From NCBI RefSeq assembly GCF_012489685.1, contig NC_080046.1, forward strand, positions 1,552,501 to 1,616,500: DNA of 64,000 bases, in the 5' to 3' direction. This DNA comes from Lotus japonicus (lineage: Eukaryota; Streptophyta; Magnoliopsida; Fabales; Fabaceae). The position numbers were made by a program, and so were the translations under genes. Position 1 is the first letter of the stretch, and each line of letters begins with the position of its first letter. Below, piece by piece: positions 1-13,120 of the stretch. The notes beneath the pieces are model-generated. The model was not told where the DNA came from. It saw only the letters and a list, made by a program, of their open reading frames with translations, and did no database searches.

Positions 1-1456
1 AAATTTGTAAGACCGATTTCACAACTAGAATTTAGGACTTGTTGGAGGCAAATCATATAAACCTTGTGTTTAAAACTAACTTAGGCATCAGCTGGCTAGT
101 ATTTACAAGTCAGCACAATGTCTTAACAAATGAATATTTTCTAATTTAAAATTTAATTTTATGTTTTTTAATACTACTCCCTTACCAGAAATTCTAAGAA
201 GCAAACAAATGTCCATATGCATTTTTTTAACACTGTCATGACATAACATAGGACCAAATATCCTCAAGTTCAGAGTAAGAGTAGTCAATAAACAAGGGTA
301 ACACAGAAAGTGAAACACATGAAGTGTCCTCCAATCCTATTGCATATCTGTCAAAGAGAACCCCCTCCAAAAGTAGCATTTGCATATTATCATGAAGCTA
401 CCCTAACCCCACATATAGACTATCCTACCATAAGGCCAAAGAAAACTAGGAAGTATAAAGTAGAACTTAAATTTTACTAGGTCAACTAAGACTTGATACG
501 AAGTCTAAGCCATGACATGGTATGCAGGCTAACCTCCAATGTTATAAAGAGCCTATCACAAGGTAAATCTCTGAATTAGTTAAAAGGGGATTTTTTTGTG
601 GATAGAATAATTAAAACTAGATAACCTATGGGAAAACCAAAAATAAAAAGGTGACAAGTTCCAATTTGTGTCATAGAAATTTTCAGCATTGACAGAACAA
701 GTCAAACAAAAAACAGTGAAAAGAGAAGAAGGAAAGACCAAAAATGTCTAAATTAAGACGAATGTGCTGGTTCAAAGAATTTCTAAAGACCCAAAAATAA
801 ACAATCTACTAATTATCACCGTACAATTATTTTGTAAAACATGGTGACCTGAGCCGTATCAGTTCCTCATTTGCACTTAAACATGGCATTTCAGACAGAT
901 GAGAAAGCTAAATCATCTTATTCTGATCCTGATAGACTTAAAATAAAAAAGGCTAGTTAAAACAAAACAAAGCAATAGATGATCATCCTCGACACGTATG
1001 CACAGTCTAACTATAGCTAACCCCTCAGACCAAGACTTCTAATTCAGTGGTAATGAACATTAAGATGATAGACATCAAATCATACACAGACTTCAATGAA
1101 TTCATCAACTTATTCAAGAGTTGCTTATTGTGCAAAACATATCACCACACCATCAGAAAAAAAATTATACACAAACATGTCATCTCACTATTTCACACAG
1201 CATAAATTTATCAAAAATTCACCAGAGACTCCAGATTAGGAAAAAAAAAATCATGTCAAGATCTTCTTTCTTCTTCTTACAGCAATATAAAACTGAAGCA
1301 GTACATAATAATTGTCCAAGATATTAAAAAGTGCACATTCTAATTATAAATTTGAAACAAATCAAAGCAGAACAAGTCAAATTGCCAATAAGGAAAGAAA
1401 TTATAAATTCTGAGGCTGAAAAATAGCAAGATTTAACAATTATAAAAAATAGTTAC
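1..1456. other. AT-rich flank, no further exon identified
   Basis: I see no convincing coding exon, RNA gene or bounded transposon here. The stretch lies downstream of the minus-strand exon at 1457-1707, so it should contain that gene's first intron and perhaps later exons or 3' UTR. No reading frame continues the acidic or cysteine-rich tail one might expect for such a protein. The remaining exons may lie to the left of the window. Confidence 0.5.
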
Positions 1457-1707
1457 CTTGGCTCATATTCAAGCACCTCAACAAGCTTGTTTCCATTCCT
1501 ATCATTCCACTGCACTTTCAGGCGTGTCTTATCAGAGTTCCGTGACATGCCACCTCTCCGGGGAGGCAACAAAGAATTAGAGTCACTATCATCTTCTCCA
1601 TTGACATGATCATGATCATGATCATCAACCTTTTCACCTCCCAAAGAAGAACCCATCACAGGTTTATTATCCATGTAATTGTTAGCATCCTTGGAATCCG
1701 TATCCAT
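1457..1707 (-). CDS. Partial gene: first coding exon of a short conserved plant protein of unknown function
   Basis: The exon opens at ATG 1707-1705 (MDTDSKD...) and ends at a clean donor: CCAAG is followed by GTAACT at 1456. It gives about 83 residues. The first half is acidic and His/Asp-rich. The second half holds a compact block with LLPPRRGGMSRN and KVQWNDRNGNKLVEVLEYEP, which looks conserved and plant-specific, although I cannot name the family. An upstream in-frame ATG at 1755 would add a Phe-rich leader (MFFFFFFC...) that looks like 5' UTR, so I prefer the internal start. About 300 bases of leader/promoter-like DNA follow on the 5' side (1708-2050). Downstream exons were not found, so function is not assigned. 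Confidence 0.55.
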
Positions 1708-4139
1708 CAACAACCACATACAAAAAAGGAAACAGAAGAAGAAGAAAAAAAACAATCCAACCCAAAATCTAGAGTAATCTTCGGATTTGAAAGAAACCCA
1801 TTTGACCCAGTTGACTCAAAATCATGTTCCAGCTCCAAAATCGATCAAAACTTTGATTTGTGGGATTCGACCTTGAATAAGGTCAACGCGTTGTTCTTCA
1901 CGATGTAGCTATCAAGTCACGCAGACAACAGTGGAATCAAATGGGAATTTACAATAAGAATTCAGAGGAAATTGTGGGATAAGAATCTCAGTGTCAAGAA
2001 TAGGAAGAATTTTCCCGAGAAAATGAGGGAAATTTTTCTCGTTACAAAGTGACAACCCACCGGATTCTTTTATTTATGACTAAACACAGCAGTACAAAAT
2101 TGCAAGATATTTATTCAGTGCTAGAAAATTGCAAAACATTAACTACTCTTTAGCTCCTTTCAACAACAGCAAAAAAATAAAATATATATTACTATCTCTC
2201 CAAAATTAATGGAAAAAAATATGGTGAATTATGTGGTACCCATATTTTTTTTCTGGTGTGGTACCTCGTATAGTACTTTAAGTTATATTTTTGTTATTTT
2301 CTTAATAAAAATGGATGATTTATTGTTGCAATTTTTAAGAATTTAAGTTCAATGACTCAATGAACTAATAACATATTGTATTTAAGTTTGTTTATACTGT
2401 TCAATGCACGATTTGAAAAACTAGGGTTTTAAGTTTAACTTTCAACTTTGAGAGATCATCTAAGATCCTTTCTTGTCAAAATCTTCTTTCTCCATGCCTC
2501 AAGTATGTTGAACCTTGCAAATCTTCATCCATCATTTTTTTTTAAGTTCAAATTGTATTATTTTTCTATTAATTTATATCATTCTGGGTACCACGCCTTA
2601 ATCTGGCTTAAGGTACCACAACAAGCACCAAAAAATATTACTAACTCTCTCATCCAATATTAATATTGAATTTTCAAAATTGTCATTAACTCACTTCTCT
2701 TAATTTCTATTCATCATTAATGTTTGAGAGGGTGAAAAGAGAGTGATCTGAACCTAGACCTGACTAAGACCATAGACTTTTTAAGAAACTCAGAGCATAA
2801 AGTAGTACAGAATGTAGGAATAAAAGTTGTTGTGTCATAAATGAGTCAAAAGGTCCATAGTACAATAAATGATCTTCATTATATAGTTGGATGATCTAAA
2901 AGACTAAAAGCCTAAGCTATTTGGGTCATTGAGCCTCATAATCCTCAAGCCTAATTTTTCTTACAGGTGTATAATCCTAAGTCAAGTATTAGTATGGGCG
3001 GCCTCGTCCGTTCATGGATAAGATCGTCTTATATAGATAGCTTGCCTAGTACTGAAGTCGCCTTTCTCTCATGCTCGCTTAATGTATAACAGTCCTCTAG
3101 AGTAGCTTTAGTGCGTTGATCGGGGCGGGTTCTATAATCGTAGAGCTCGCCAATCTAGAGAGAAAATTTAATTAAGTAGTGGTGTTCTTGTAAAAAAGTA
3201 ATTAATGCAGCACAAACTTTAAATTGTTTCTTGTAAATAGGACTGAACGTAATAACTCGTTAGCATTATCTATTGTTAAAACTTTTTCTTTTTCTTTTTA
3301 TTTTAATTAAAAACTATGTAAAAATTAAATAATTTTACACACTTACATGCACTTTTGTGCAACTTTATATTAGTTTAAAAAAATCAAGATGGTTTGGCAT
3401 AATGAGCGAGAATTTGTTCCTTTAAATTATTAGTTGAGAGTTTGATTCGTAGATCTTGTGCATGAAAATATACTCATTGATCAACACCTTACCACTTAGT
3501 GTACCAACCATGGTGTGAGAGTTATATTAGAAGTTGAGAGGTTTTAAGTCAACTCAAAAATTAGTTTAAGAGTTGAAGATTGTCTTCTCATATTATGAGG
3601 GCTATCTTGGTCATATCTCTAATTAATGTAAGATTTCTCAAACATCCTCTCACATTCATGAATGGACATTTGGGGCGTGGGATATGCGAGAGTACAACCT
3701 CTGCGGGTGTCCACCATATGCAGGTAATCTCCACTTTAACAGATTTAGGATATAGGCGATGATACCATATTAGAAGGTAATATCCTCATTAACATACTTA
3801 ACCTGATTCCCACCGATCGGCAGGGGGGAATGTAAGAAGATACAGGTTAATGTGGTTTCTGGTTATGACATAAACAACATATTTTATGTTTCTGACACGT
3901 CAGACAAAACGTTTGTGCTTTCTTTAAGCATGACAGTACCATTGGTAATGTCTTTTCTGCTTTATGGAAAGAGATATTTATATAAATAAATCATTTGGCT
4001 AGTTAAACAAGTAGTAGTTGGAAGTATGATAATGAGGATATTACCTTTTTGAGGATAGAAATTGCGGTTGATATTTGTCAATGAGTATTTTGTTATTAAA
4101 TTTGTATTTATGTCAAGGATTTCAAGTGTCCAATATTCA
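1708..4139. other. Intergenic, no gene; diverged GGTACC-rich inverted segments
   Basis: Positions 1708-2050 are the probable 5' leader/promoter of the minus-strand gene. At 2215-2290 and 2580-2645 there are A/T-rich segments carrying GTGGTACC in opposite orientation, suggesting an old MITE, but I cannot define its ends. At 3390-3450 a TGGCATAATGAG / GTTTGATTCG pair resembles a decayed tRNA-derived SINE. No intact gene is visible. Confidence 0.35.
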
Positions 4140-4745
4140 ATGTCTAACCAAATTAATTTTGTATGCTGGAATAAAAATGGGTTGACGAATTTTGAAAGGC
4201 TATGATTGGTTTGGAATGCGATGCCTGGACGATACCCTTCAAGTGTTGTGTTCTTCTGTCTTTCTACCTCTAAACTTCCCTTGCTTTGGAATGGTGGTTG
4301 CCTCTTGGATGACTCTTGGATTCCTTACGACCCTCTTTGTAATATGGATAACTTTGTTCATATTCATGCTGTGGGGGTTAAAGTTTAGGATGTTTCAGAG
4401 AATGGTGTTTTGAGTTAAATCATCACTTGTGAACAATCTAACCGGAGAAGGAGGTTCGACATATTCATCAATCCCAAGTTTCTCTACACCCTAATGTGGA
4501 GGGTGGTTTTATTTGGGGGGAATAATAACTCAGTGGAATACTTTACGTCGTCGACTTACTTATAGCTTCTAGAGTATGGTTCTAGCTCTAACCTGAACCT
4601 TGAGGAGAATACTGGTGTCTAGGATTGGAGGTGGATTTAGCATTTGAAGGCGGCTCATAACATTTAGGTGCCGGTTTGGTAGAGTCTCCCTTGAATGAAT
4701 TGAAGCATCTTATCTTAACGGATGCTTTGAAAATCTCTTTTCAAG
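4140..4745 (+). mobile_element. Decayed LINE (non-LTR retrotransposon) 3' region, zf-RVT-like
   Basis: Stop-ridden frames keep scattered words of the C-terminal zinc-binding region of plant LINE reverse transcriptases. These are a W-x-W-I-x-H-L-K-A-A-H-N-I stretch near 4625-4670, then VW..SLP..NELKHLILTDA near 4675-4730, matching the usual pattern of a W-rich core followed by LPTN-x-x-R. A T-rich tail and an A-run (about 4800) follow, as expected for a LINE 3' end. Multiple stops and frame changes make it a dead fragment. The assignment is by pattern only. Confidence 0.35.
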
Positions 4746-5599
4746 GATTGTAATATTTTATTTTTGGTATTCTTTGTTGGGCTTAACCCCTATTTTCTAT
4801 TAAAAAATACATATAAATAAAATCATTTGATTTATATGATGAGTCCCTAAAATTACTTTATTAGTGTTAATGATGAATTGGTGATGTAAAGAATGATTTA
4901 TTATGAGAGACATGTTCACTTAATATGAATTTAGAATCTCGAGATGTTTAGTTTCATGTACAGAACTGTGGATATAGCTTGAGAAATTAAAAACAAAAAC
5001 AAAAACAAACTTCCCACCTATGTTAACAACACTATCAAAATCAAAGTTCAATTTTATTTTAACAAAGTATATTCTCCATTGAGACAATCATATTTGGGGA
5101 ACCAGTATGAGTGGTAACACTCTTGACTCTCCTATAAAGTATTTGACGTAGATATATTTACAGTGACATATGGCGTATTATTATTTATTAGTTATAAAAT
5201 AGTTATCGATTAACTATAAAATTAGAAATAAAAATAATTTATTTCCTAATACATGAGATATGATTACACCAAAATAACCCGTGTTGGAATGGCTGTGCGG
5301 GTAACACCAATAAGAGAAAGGTGCTTGCTGTGGTGCCCACAATTTTGAACATGGGTAGGTACAGGAATGTCATAGACCAATCATAGTTAGGCACAATAAA
5401 TGAATTATATTGTATTTTAATATATCCTTATACTTTCATTAATTATGAAACGACCCCATTTCTATCTAGTTTCTTAATTAATGACCCCACTGTCATTTTC
5501 ACTTATCTCAGTAAATTTTCACGTACCATTTCTAAAAGAACTTCTGAAGGAAGTTGGAACAACAATAGCCACAGACTTGTCAAGGAAAAGGAAAAGAAG
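4746..5599. other. Intergenic flank of RPL26 pseudogene; shared repeat at 5328-5383
   Basis: No gene is seen. The segment 5328-5383 (CTGTGGTGCCCACAATTTT...) recurs, reverse-complemented, at 28625-28677, again upstream of an RPL26 pseudogene. The remainder is AT-rich. Confidence 0.4.
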
Positions 5600-5938
5600 A
5601 TGAAGTTCAACCCTAGTCTCGCGCAGCAGGCGAAAGAGCCGCAAGGCTCATTTCACAGCGTCGTCGAGCGTCCGCGCGCGTCCTCATGAGCGCACCGCTC
5701 GCAGCCGACCTGCGCTCCAAGTACAACGGGAAGAGAAGGGAAGGTGACTCAGGTCTACAGGCGCAAGTGGGTGATCCACATCGAGCGCATCACCAGTGAG
5801 AAGGTGAACGGCTCCACCGTCAACGTTGGGATCCACCCTTCCAAGGTGGTGGTCACCAAGCTCAGGCTCGACAAGGATCCCAAGGCCAAGGGACGCGCCG
5901 CTGCTGATAAGGAGAAGAGTACCAAGTTTGCTCCTGAG
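5600..5938 (+). pseudogene. RPL26: Ribosomal protein L26 (uL24) pseudogene, copy 1
   Basis: Pieces of 60S ribosomal protein L26 are readable in three registers. They are MKFNP at 5600, [14 protein letters not shown] from 5686, and [24 protein letters not shown]..., [12 protein letters not shown] and [19 protein letters not shown] from about 5742. The block that should lie between SKYN and the KGREGK motif is missing. The join sits at TACAACGGGAAG (about 5725-5740), where TACAA of the left edge resembles the expected right edge, as in a short microhomology deletion. A second gap removes a few residues between KLRLDKD and KAKG. Early frameshifts garble residues 6-28. The GC-rich codon use contrasts with the AT-rich surroundings. 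The reading stops matching just after FAPE, and T-rich DNA follows. It cannot make L26. Confidence 0.85.
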
Positions 5939-5944
5939 TGTTGT

Positions 5945-7080
5945 TCTTGTTTTCATTTGATATTAGAAAACTATCTATATGCTCTTTTTGGATCTCAGCT
6001 ATTCGTTATGGGTTATTATCTTTTGCTTTAATGTTAAATCAAACCTTTTGATACTTCTATTATCAGCATTAGCTTTTATTTTAATTTTGCTGCATATGCG
6101 TTTATGAATCCAGTTGTTTATTTGTTCACAGCTTGCAATTATGCTGAATAACCCGTATTCAATCTGTAATTTTGGGTGAATTGTTGAATTGTAGCCTTTA
6201 AATTAGAGATGTTCTTATCCATTTTGATAGTGAAGCCTATTTTTTATTAGTTTGCAATTGTGGATCATCTTGTGTTACTTTAGTAGAGGAGTTAATTATG
6301 CAAATCTGTTTACTGTGATTCTGTTTTGCTGCATATCAAAACTGTGTTCAATTGTTGTTGTTTTGGCCTGATGAGATTAACAATTTTACAGTTACTTGAG
6401 TGCCTTTGTCTGGCCATTGTTGTTTTCAACTTATTTATCTGAACTTGAATACTTGCATTTCCTTATAGATGAGGGTGAGGGTTATAGATGAGGGGTGGTG
6501 AAATACTGAAATGTGTTCTCTGCAATGGATTTCAGTAGTGGAAATTTAACTGCATGGATGTCCAAGTGTATTGTGGGAAATCCAATTATCTCAATACTAT
6601 TTTTGTGGACTTGCGTAAAACATTTTGGATGCAATGCAGCAATGCACATGTTTAGGGATTTTTCGTTACTATTGGCTTGTTCTGTGCTTTCAACTAAAGG
6701 TTGAGTCTTACATTGTTTGAAGTTAATTTAAAGGTTTTATTGTTTCGTTAAGATTCTTCATTGGTTTGCTCATGGTGATACATGTTTGGAATTTGAGTTT
6801 TGCACCTGATTTGGTTAACTCTGCATTACTGTATACTTTTGTGTGTTGGCTTGGTCTGCCATGCTCGATGTCGGGTATCTGATCTTCAGTTCATTTCTGT
6901 TAAAGGATATTTTATAGTTTTCTGTTGGTTAACTCCGTATTACTGGATATTTGACAGTTTTCTTTGGTTAACAATGTGATGATTAATCTATTTTTAAAGT
7001 ACAATAGATAGATGTGTATACTTTATGTGAAGAAGTTCTTTTGCTTCTAGCATAGAATTTTCATATCAGGGTCTCTAGCA
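5945..7080. other. T-rich non-coding stretch between two pseudogenes
   Basis: The composition is intron-like (TTTTG/TTTAT-rich, with repeated GGTTAACTC-type words near 6810-6970). No exon or RNA gene is supported. It separates the RPL26 remnant from the proline-rich remnant on the same strand. Confidence 0.4.
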
Positions 7081-7149
7081 GAAAGACAGTGGATAGGGTT
7101 CTTGTGGATCTTGCACACCAAATGATGATTTGGCTAACGTCACCAAAGC

Positions 7150-7560
7150 ACAACAAAGTGTAACTTTCACTGCAAAGTGTACCACCACCACAAGGTGCAC
7201 TACCACCACCACCACCTCCTCCACAAGGGCTACCTCCTGGTGCACCTATGGGAAATCCTCCTAGAGCCCCTCCACCTCCAATGCCAGGATCTGCACCGCC
7301 TCCGCCTCCTATGGCAGCAAACGGTCCTAGACCCGCTCCTCCTGGTGGAATGCCATCTATCCCACCCCCACCTCCTGTTAGTGGCGCATCAGCAGGTTTC
7401 AACATGGGTGCTAGACCTCCATCAATGCCACCTCCGCAAGGGTACTAGACCTCCACCAACACCGTATCGGAAAGGTTTTCCAGCCCAACAAATGCTGAGC
7501 CAGGGTGTCCCTTTGCTGCCACCACCCGTAACATCACAATGTAGGTCCTCAGGCTTTTGA
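7150..7560 (+). pseudogene. Proline-rich splicing-factor-like (SF3A2-type C-terminus) pseudogene fragment
   Basis: From about 7170 one frame reads a Pro/Gly/Met-rich tail: VPPPQGALPPP, GAPMGNPPRAPPPPMPG, PPPPMAANGPRPAPPGG, and MGARPPSMPPPQGY to a stop at 7446-7448. The same protein register continues after a frameshift as ARPPPTPYRKGFPAQQ, LSQGVPLLPPP. Such a tail is typical of plant splicing factor 3A subunit 2 (PRP11), but other spliceosomal proteins also end this way. The N-terminal zinc-finger and conserved core are absent, so only a 3' fragment is present. It lies on the same strand as the RPL26 remnant about 1.2 kb upstream. Confidence 0.4.
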
Positions 7561-8964
7561 GTACAGGGAACATCATTTGAAGTGTTAACCATTGTAATAG
7601 GATGTCCCCTATCTGCTAAGGACCAACAACTTTGTATATTAGAGGTAGGCTTCATAGCACTGCAGAGTATCCAGATTACGAGTACACAGTTCATTATGTC
7701 ATTTGTTTTGGATTTACAAATTAAGATGTTGCACTATCAGTTAGATGGTGTTTTTGAATTGCTCGATATGGTTGGGAAAATTTCGGTTTGAATGGTAAGA
7801 GTGCTTTTCAGTGTTAATGCTTTGCTTGATCAGGTCATTTCTGATGTAGTAAGTAGTAACTATTGGGTTATTGATTATAGAAATTCAGAGGACCAATTAT
7901 GGAAACATTAACGTATCCAAGTATCAGTATTATCATTGATGCTTTATCTTTGTTTGTGTACATCCGAAGATCTTATGAATAATTTTCATCGTCCCAAATC
8001 ATTTAGAACTTCAGTGGCAGTAGGTCGTTTGATCAGTGAAGGTAAATCGTGAAACAAATCTATCTTAAACTCAGATTGGTGATTGACTCTTGAGGTGCTG
8101 GGTGAGTTATTGGTAGGATCGGATTTATAAATGCATATTGAAAATTGTTTGTATTTAAGTAAAGTATGATATAAGTTTAAAAAAAAAGTAAAGTATGTCA
8201 TAGCTTCTTCCATGGCGTATGGCTTTATCCCTCTGCTAGGGATGCTCTGTATTAAAAAAAAAAAGTCTCAAGAACCACCAAGGACTATCAATTGCATGAT
8301 CATAGTCTAAAATTCAAGGTCAAGAATCACAAAAAGTTCAATCTTGTCCAATCCTTGTCAAACTAACCGCGGTGTCGTCGAAGGATAAAGTAAGAGATGT
8401 TTCCATATGAGGAGAGTGGAAGCGGCGATAGTGGTTGTTGTAGGCAATGAGGGTAGTGAAGAGAGAAACATGTTCGACGACGTTGAGAGCGGCGAGGAGT
8501 TTTAATCATAGATGTGAAACATGGTGGTGCTGGGCGCAGCCAAAAAAACCTAAGAGGAAGAACACACGAGAAAGAGAAAGTGGTGTTTGTGTAAAGTACT
8601 CACTTGAGAGGGCGAGGAAGTGCCATATGGCTTTGTTTGAGAGATTTTGAGGGAAGGAAGATGAAGACTTTGAGGGAAAAGGAATGGGAGGGGAAAAGAG
8701 GGGAAGGGAGTATACATCCTCCCATTGTTTGGAAGCTTAAAATTCCACCAAACTCCACTTTCGAGAAACTCCACAAAATAACTAGAACAAGAGGAATGTA
8801 TTGGAGGGATTTTGGAGGGTTTTAAAAATTTCCTCAAACCCTTACCTCCTTCTTCACACACTCTCAAACAAGAGGATGGTTTCTCATAACTCATAAGCCT
8901 CCCCTGCCCCAACTCACAAACACACCCTATGTGTACAGCTCGAGGCAAATCTAATGTCTTTTAT
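7561..8964. other. Intergenic, no supported gene
   Basis: There are open frames around 8550-8950 on both strands, but they overlap each other and have no recognisable domain. Purine-rich text (GGGAGGGG..., 8640-8720) explains the openness. Nothing else is supported. Confidence 0.4.
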
Positions 8965-9030
8965 TAAAAAGGAAGCCACAAATTCTCATGAGTGTCTCAT
9001 GAGAATTTTGTTTTTCTTCCTTTATAAAGA
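8965..9030. repeat. Near-perfect palindrome / hairpin
   Basis: AATTCTCATGAG at 8981-8992 is followed after TGT by its reverse complement (8996-9007). The pairing extends imperfectly outward through GGAAG (8971) and CTTCC (9016). It sits about 240 bases beyond the 3' end of the reductase pseudogene and could form a stable hairpin. It may be a tiny foldback MITE. No target-site duplication was found. Confidence 0.5.
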
Positions 9031-9252
9031 TCAAATAGATGAAATCTAATCAAAGTTTATGAATATTTATACCAAGAATTATTCTCAGACCTGTAAAATA
9101 ACAAAGTATTTACATTAGAAAAAAGAAGTAACTTCTTTTAGTCATGAGTAATCAGTATAATATATTGACTTAACTCAAAGAACCATCAGGAACAGAGTGC
9201 ATCAGCATACAGTTCAGAAAGATGATCACAAAAGATGATATCAAGACTGCTA

Positions 9253-9726
<474 letters not shown>

Positions 9727-9807
9727 TCATTGCAAAACACATAATTTAAATTTTTGATGGCCATGAAGGAACTTAGATCTAAACCTCACATTTACAAAAA
9801 ATTGTCA

Positions 9808-9960
<153 letters not shown>

Positions 9961-10329
9961 CTACTTCAGGCCTAACCTTGAATGAGCTATGCAAAGAAAA
10001 CTATACATGATGAAGTATACATTTTAACCAAATCTGTGCATAAAACCACAAAGTTATACATTTTTTGGTGCAAGTAAAGTAACGAGATGCTCCATTGAGG
10101 CATTGACTAGAAAAAAATTCATTGATTTTAAATACACCATCAATCATGGATAAATTAAAGAACAAATTATGCTAGATGTCTCAATTTTCATTAGGAGATT
10201 TCAATTTTAAAGAGTATTGCTCAAGCTTGAAATGAGCAGAGCAGAAATATGTTCATAGGCTAAATAGGCTAATAAAGAATAGTAGTATTTTAAACAAATA
10301 ATAAATTAAGAATAGGTGATTATGAATTA

Positions 10330-11710
<1,381 letters not shown>

Positions 11711-11724
11711 ATCTCCCCCTTTTT
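11711..11724 (-). other. Polypurine tract next to the 3' LTR
   Basis: On the minus strand AAAAAGGGGGAGAT directly abuts the 3' LTR, the expected place for plus-strand DNA priming. Confidence 0.85.
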
Positions 11725-11876
11725 GATGATGACAAAACTAAGATTTTTGATGAACAATTCTTAAACATTAAACTGAATTCACTCAGAGTTTAGAGATATA
11801 GAATAAGACTTATCCTGATGTGAATAGTTTATCTTGCTCATTCTGAATTCAAGTCACTACTTGATTCTGAGCTTAG

Positions 11877-12268
11877 CTCCCCCTGAATCTAATACTTGAT
11901 GAAAACGTTAGAAAAGTCTAGATTCTGAGCTAAATAAAATAAGAGTTCAGAGTGAAAAACTTATGACATAGATGAATTAGAGTAATCAAAGCGCATAAGT
12001 AATCAGAGTCAACGGACAAGGTATCAGAGTCTTGGGTATCATAGTCAAACTAAAATCACTTCAGAAGAAGTGAAATGTATTCCTTGTATTTGCCCAGTGA
12101 CACATCTATGGTCATAAAGGTGGAACTCTTAAATTCTCCAAAAGAAAAGAATAAGTCACACTAACACATCTTACACATCAAAAACTGGGTTGTACTCCCC
12201 CTTTTTGTCATAAGCAAAAAGCTTGGGGTGTGAAAAACTTAGCTTGAAGTACAAGGTACTCCCCCTTA
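11877..12268 (-). other. Additional polypurine-tract copies
   Basis: Three more GGGGGAG motifs occur on the minus strand upstream of the main tract: AGGGGGAG at 11877-11884, CAAAAAGGGGGAGT near 12194-12208, and TAAGGGGGAGT near 12257-12268. Multiple polypurine tracts near the 3' LTR are a known Sirevirus feature. The 12194 copy lies beside a CTTTTTG...CAAAAAG inverted pair (12201-12220). Confidence 0.65.
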
Positions 12269-12454
12269 GAGAAGGTCTAAGTTTTAAGATAATTAAAACG
12301 ATGCATGAATCAGAGTTAGGCGAAATAAATAGAAGAGTTAATGCACAAGAAGAACGTTTACCACCGGCCAAGGGAGTAAAGAAAGGGGTCAGTTACCAAG
12401 AACTTAACCTCGAGAAACTGTAGGAGCATTAACTTTCAGAGAGAAAGTGAAGCC

Positions 12455-12463
12455 TATATAAAG
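12455..12463 (+). promoter_or_regulatory. TATA box of the antisense gene
   Basis: TATATAAAG lies 52 bases before the ATG at 12515, a normal spacing for a plant promoter with a short leader. It reads in the direction opposite to the retrotransposon's own genes. Confidence 0.55.
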
Positions 12464-12514
12464 CGATGGAGAAAGAGGGTAAGCTTCACAACTCGATCAA
12501 GTCCATAATCAGAA

Positions 12515-12907
12515 ATGGCTTCATACAAGGTTGCACTAGAAGAGCTCAGAAGGAAGGCCTTTGCGGAGGACTTGTTCCTTAATATAAGGCATCCAGAGGG
12601 TACAAAAACCATATCGGAGCTGACGAGGGAACTGCTAGAAGAGGACCTGCGTCCAGAGTTGAGGAATGACTTAGAAGAATTCCTTGCCTTCGTGGAGGAA
12701 ATGCGGGAACTCAGCCAGCTTGAACTAAAACTGCTGGAAGAAAAAGATATTATAGAAGGAAAGCTCAAGACTTCAGAAGAGTTTCTGGAGAGGGAAGATC
12801 TAAATGGCATTCTCAACAACATTCAGTATGCACTGGATCGTCTGGAGAAGGAGAGGTCAGAGCAGCGCCAGGAGTGCAGGAGAATGAGGAAGGATCCTCC
12901 ATTCTAG
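12515..12907 (+). CDS. Small antisense gene inside the Sirevirus: 130-residue predicted coiled-coil protein
   Basis: This is an open frame from ATG 12515 (AAATGGCTTC, a good plant start context) to TAG 12905-12907. It lies in the region between the envelope-like ORF and the 3' LTR, on the strand opposite to gag-pol. A TATA box lies at 12455-12463 and AATAAA at 12948-12953, so it has the layout of a complete small transcription unit. The product is rich in Glu, Leu, Arg and Lys (EELRRKAF, RELLEEDLRPEL, LELKLLEEKDI, LEKERSEQRQECRR). Hydrophobic residues are spaced as in a coiled coil over roughly residues 50-125. There is no signal peptide, membrane segment or zinc motif. I do not recognise the family. 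It could be a captured host exon or a retrotransposon accessory protein. The reverse strand here is less coherent, supporting this strand as coding. Confidence 0.6.
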   Translation: MASYKVALEELRRKAFAEDLFLNIRHPEGTKTISELTRELLEEDLRPELRNDLEEFLAFVEEMRELSQLELKLLEEKDIIEGKLKTSEEFLEREDLNGILNNIQYALDRLEKERSEQRQECRRMRKDPPF

Positions 12908-12947
12908 ACTTAGAAAAAAATGTATGATGTAAAAGAGAATGATTATG

Positions 12948-12953
12948 AATAAA
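12948..12953 (+). terminator. Poly(A) signal of the antisense gene
   Basis: AATAAA occurs 41 bases after the stop codon at 12907 and is followed by an A-run. Confidence 0.45.
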
Positions 12954-12982
12954 AAAAATTTTGCAAACATAAAGTGACAAAG

Positions 12983-13003
12983 TATATATATATATATATA
13001 TAT
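12983..13003. repeat. (TA)n microsatellite
   Basis: A run of about ten TA units between the two convergent ORFs of the Sirevirus 3' region. Confidence 0.9.
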
Positions 13004-13120
13004 GTAAAGATAAACAGAACTAACAAAGCAAAAAATAACTAGAGAAGCTAAAGGAAAAAAATAATAACCAGAGTTTAAAATAAAACTAAGTTAAGCAAGA
13101 AAAACGAGGAGATCCTGAAG

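Noticed and set aside
8550..8948. 132-codon minus frame and 73-codon plus frame overlapping it
   Set aside because: Purine-rich low-complexity DNA; no domain, splice sites or conserved text.
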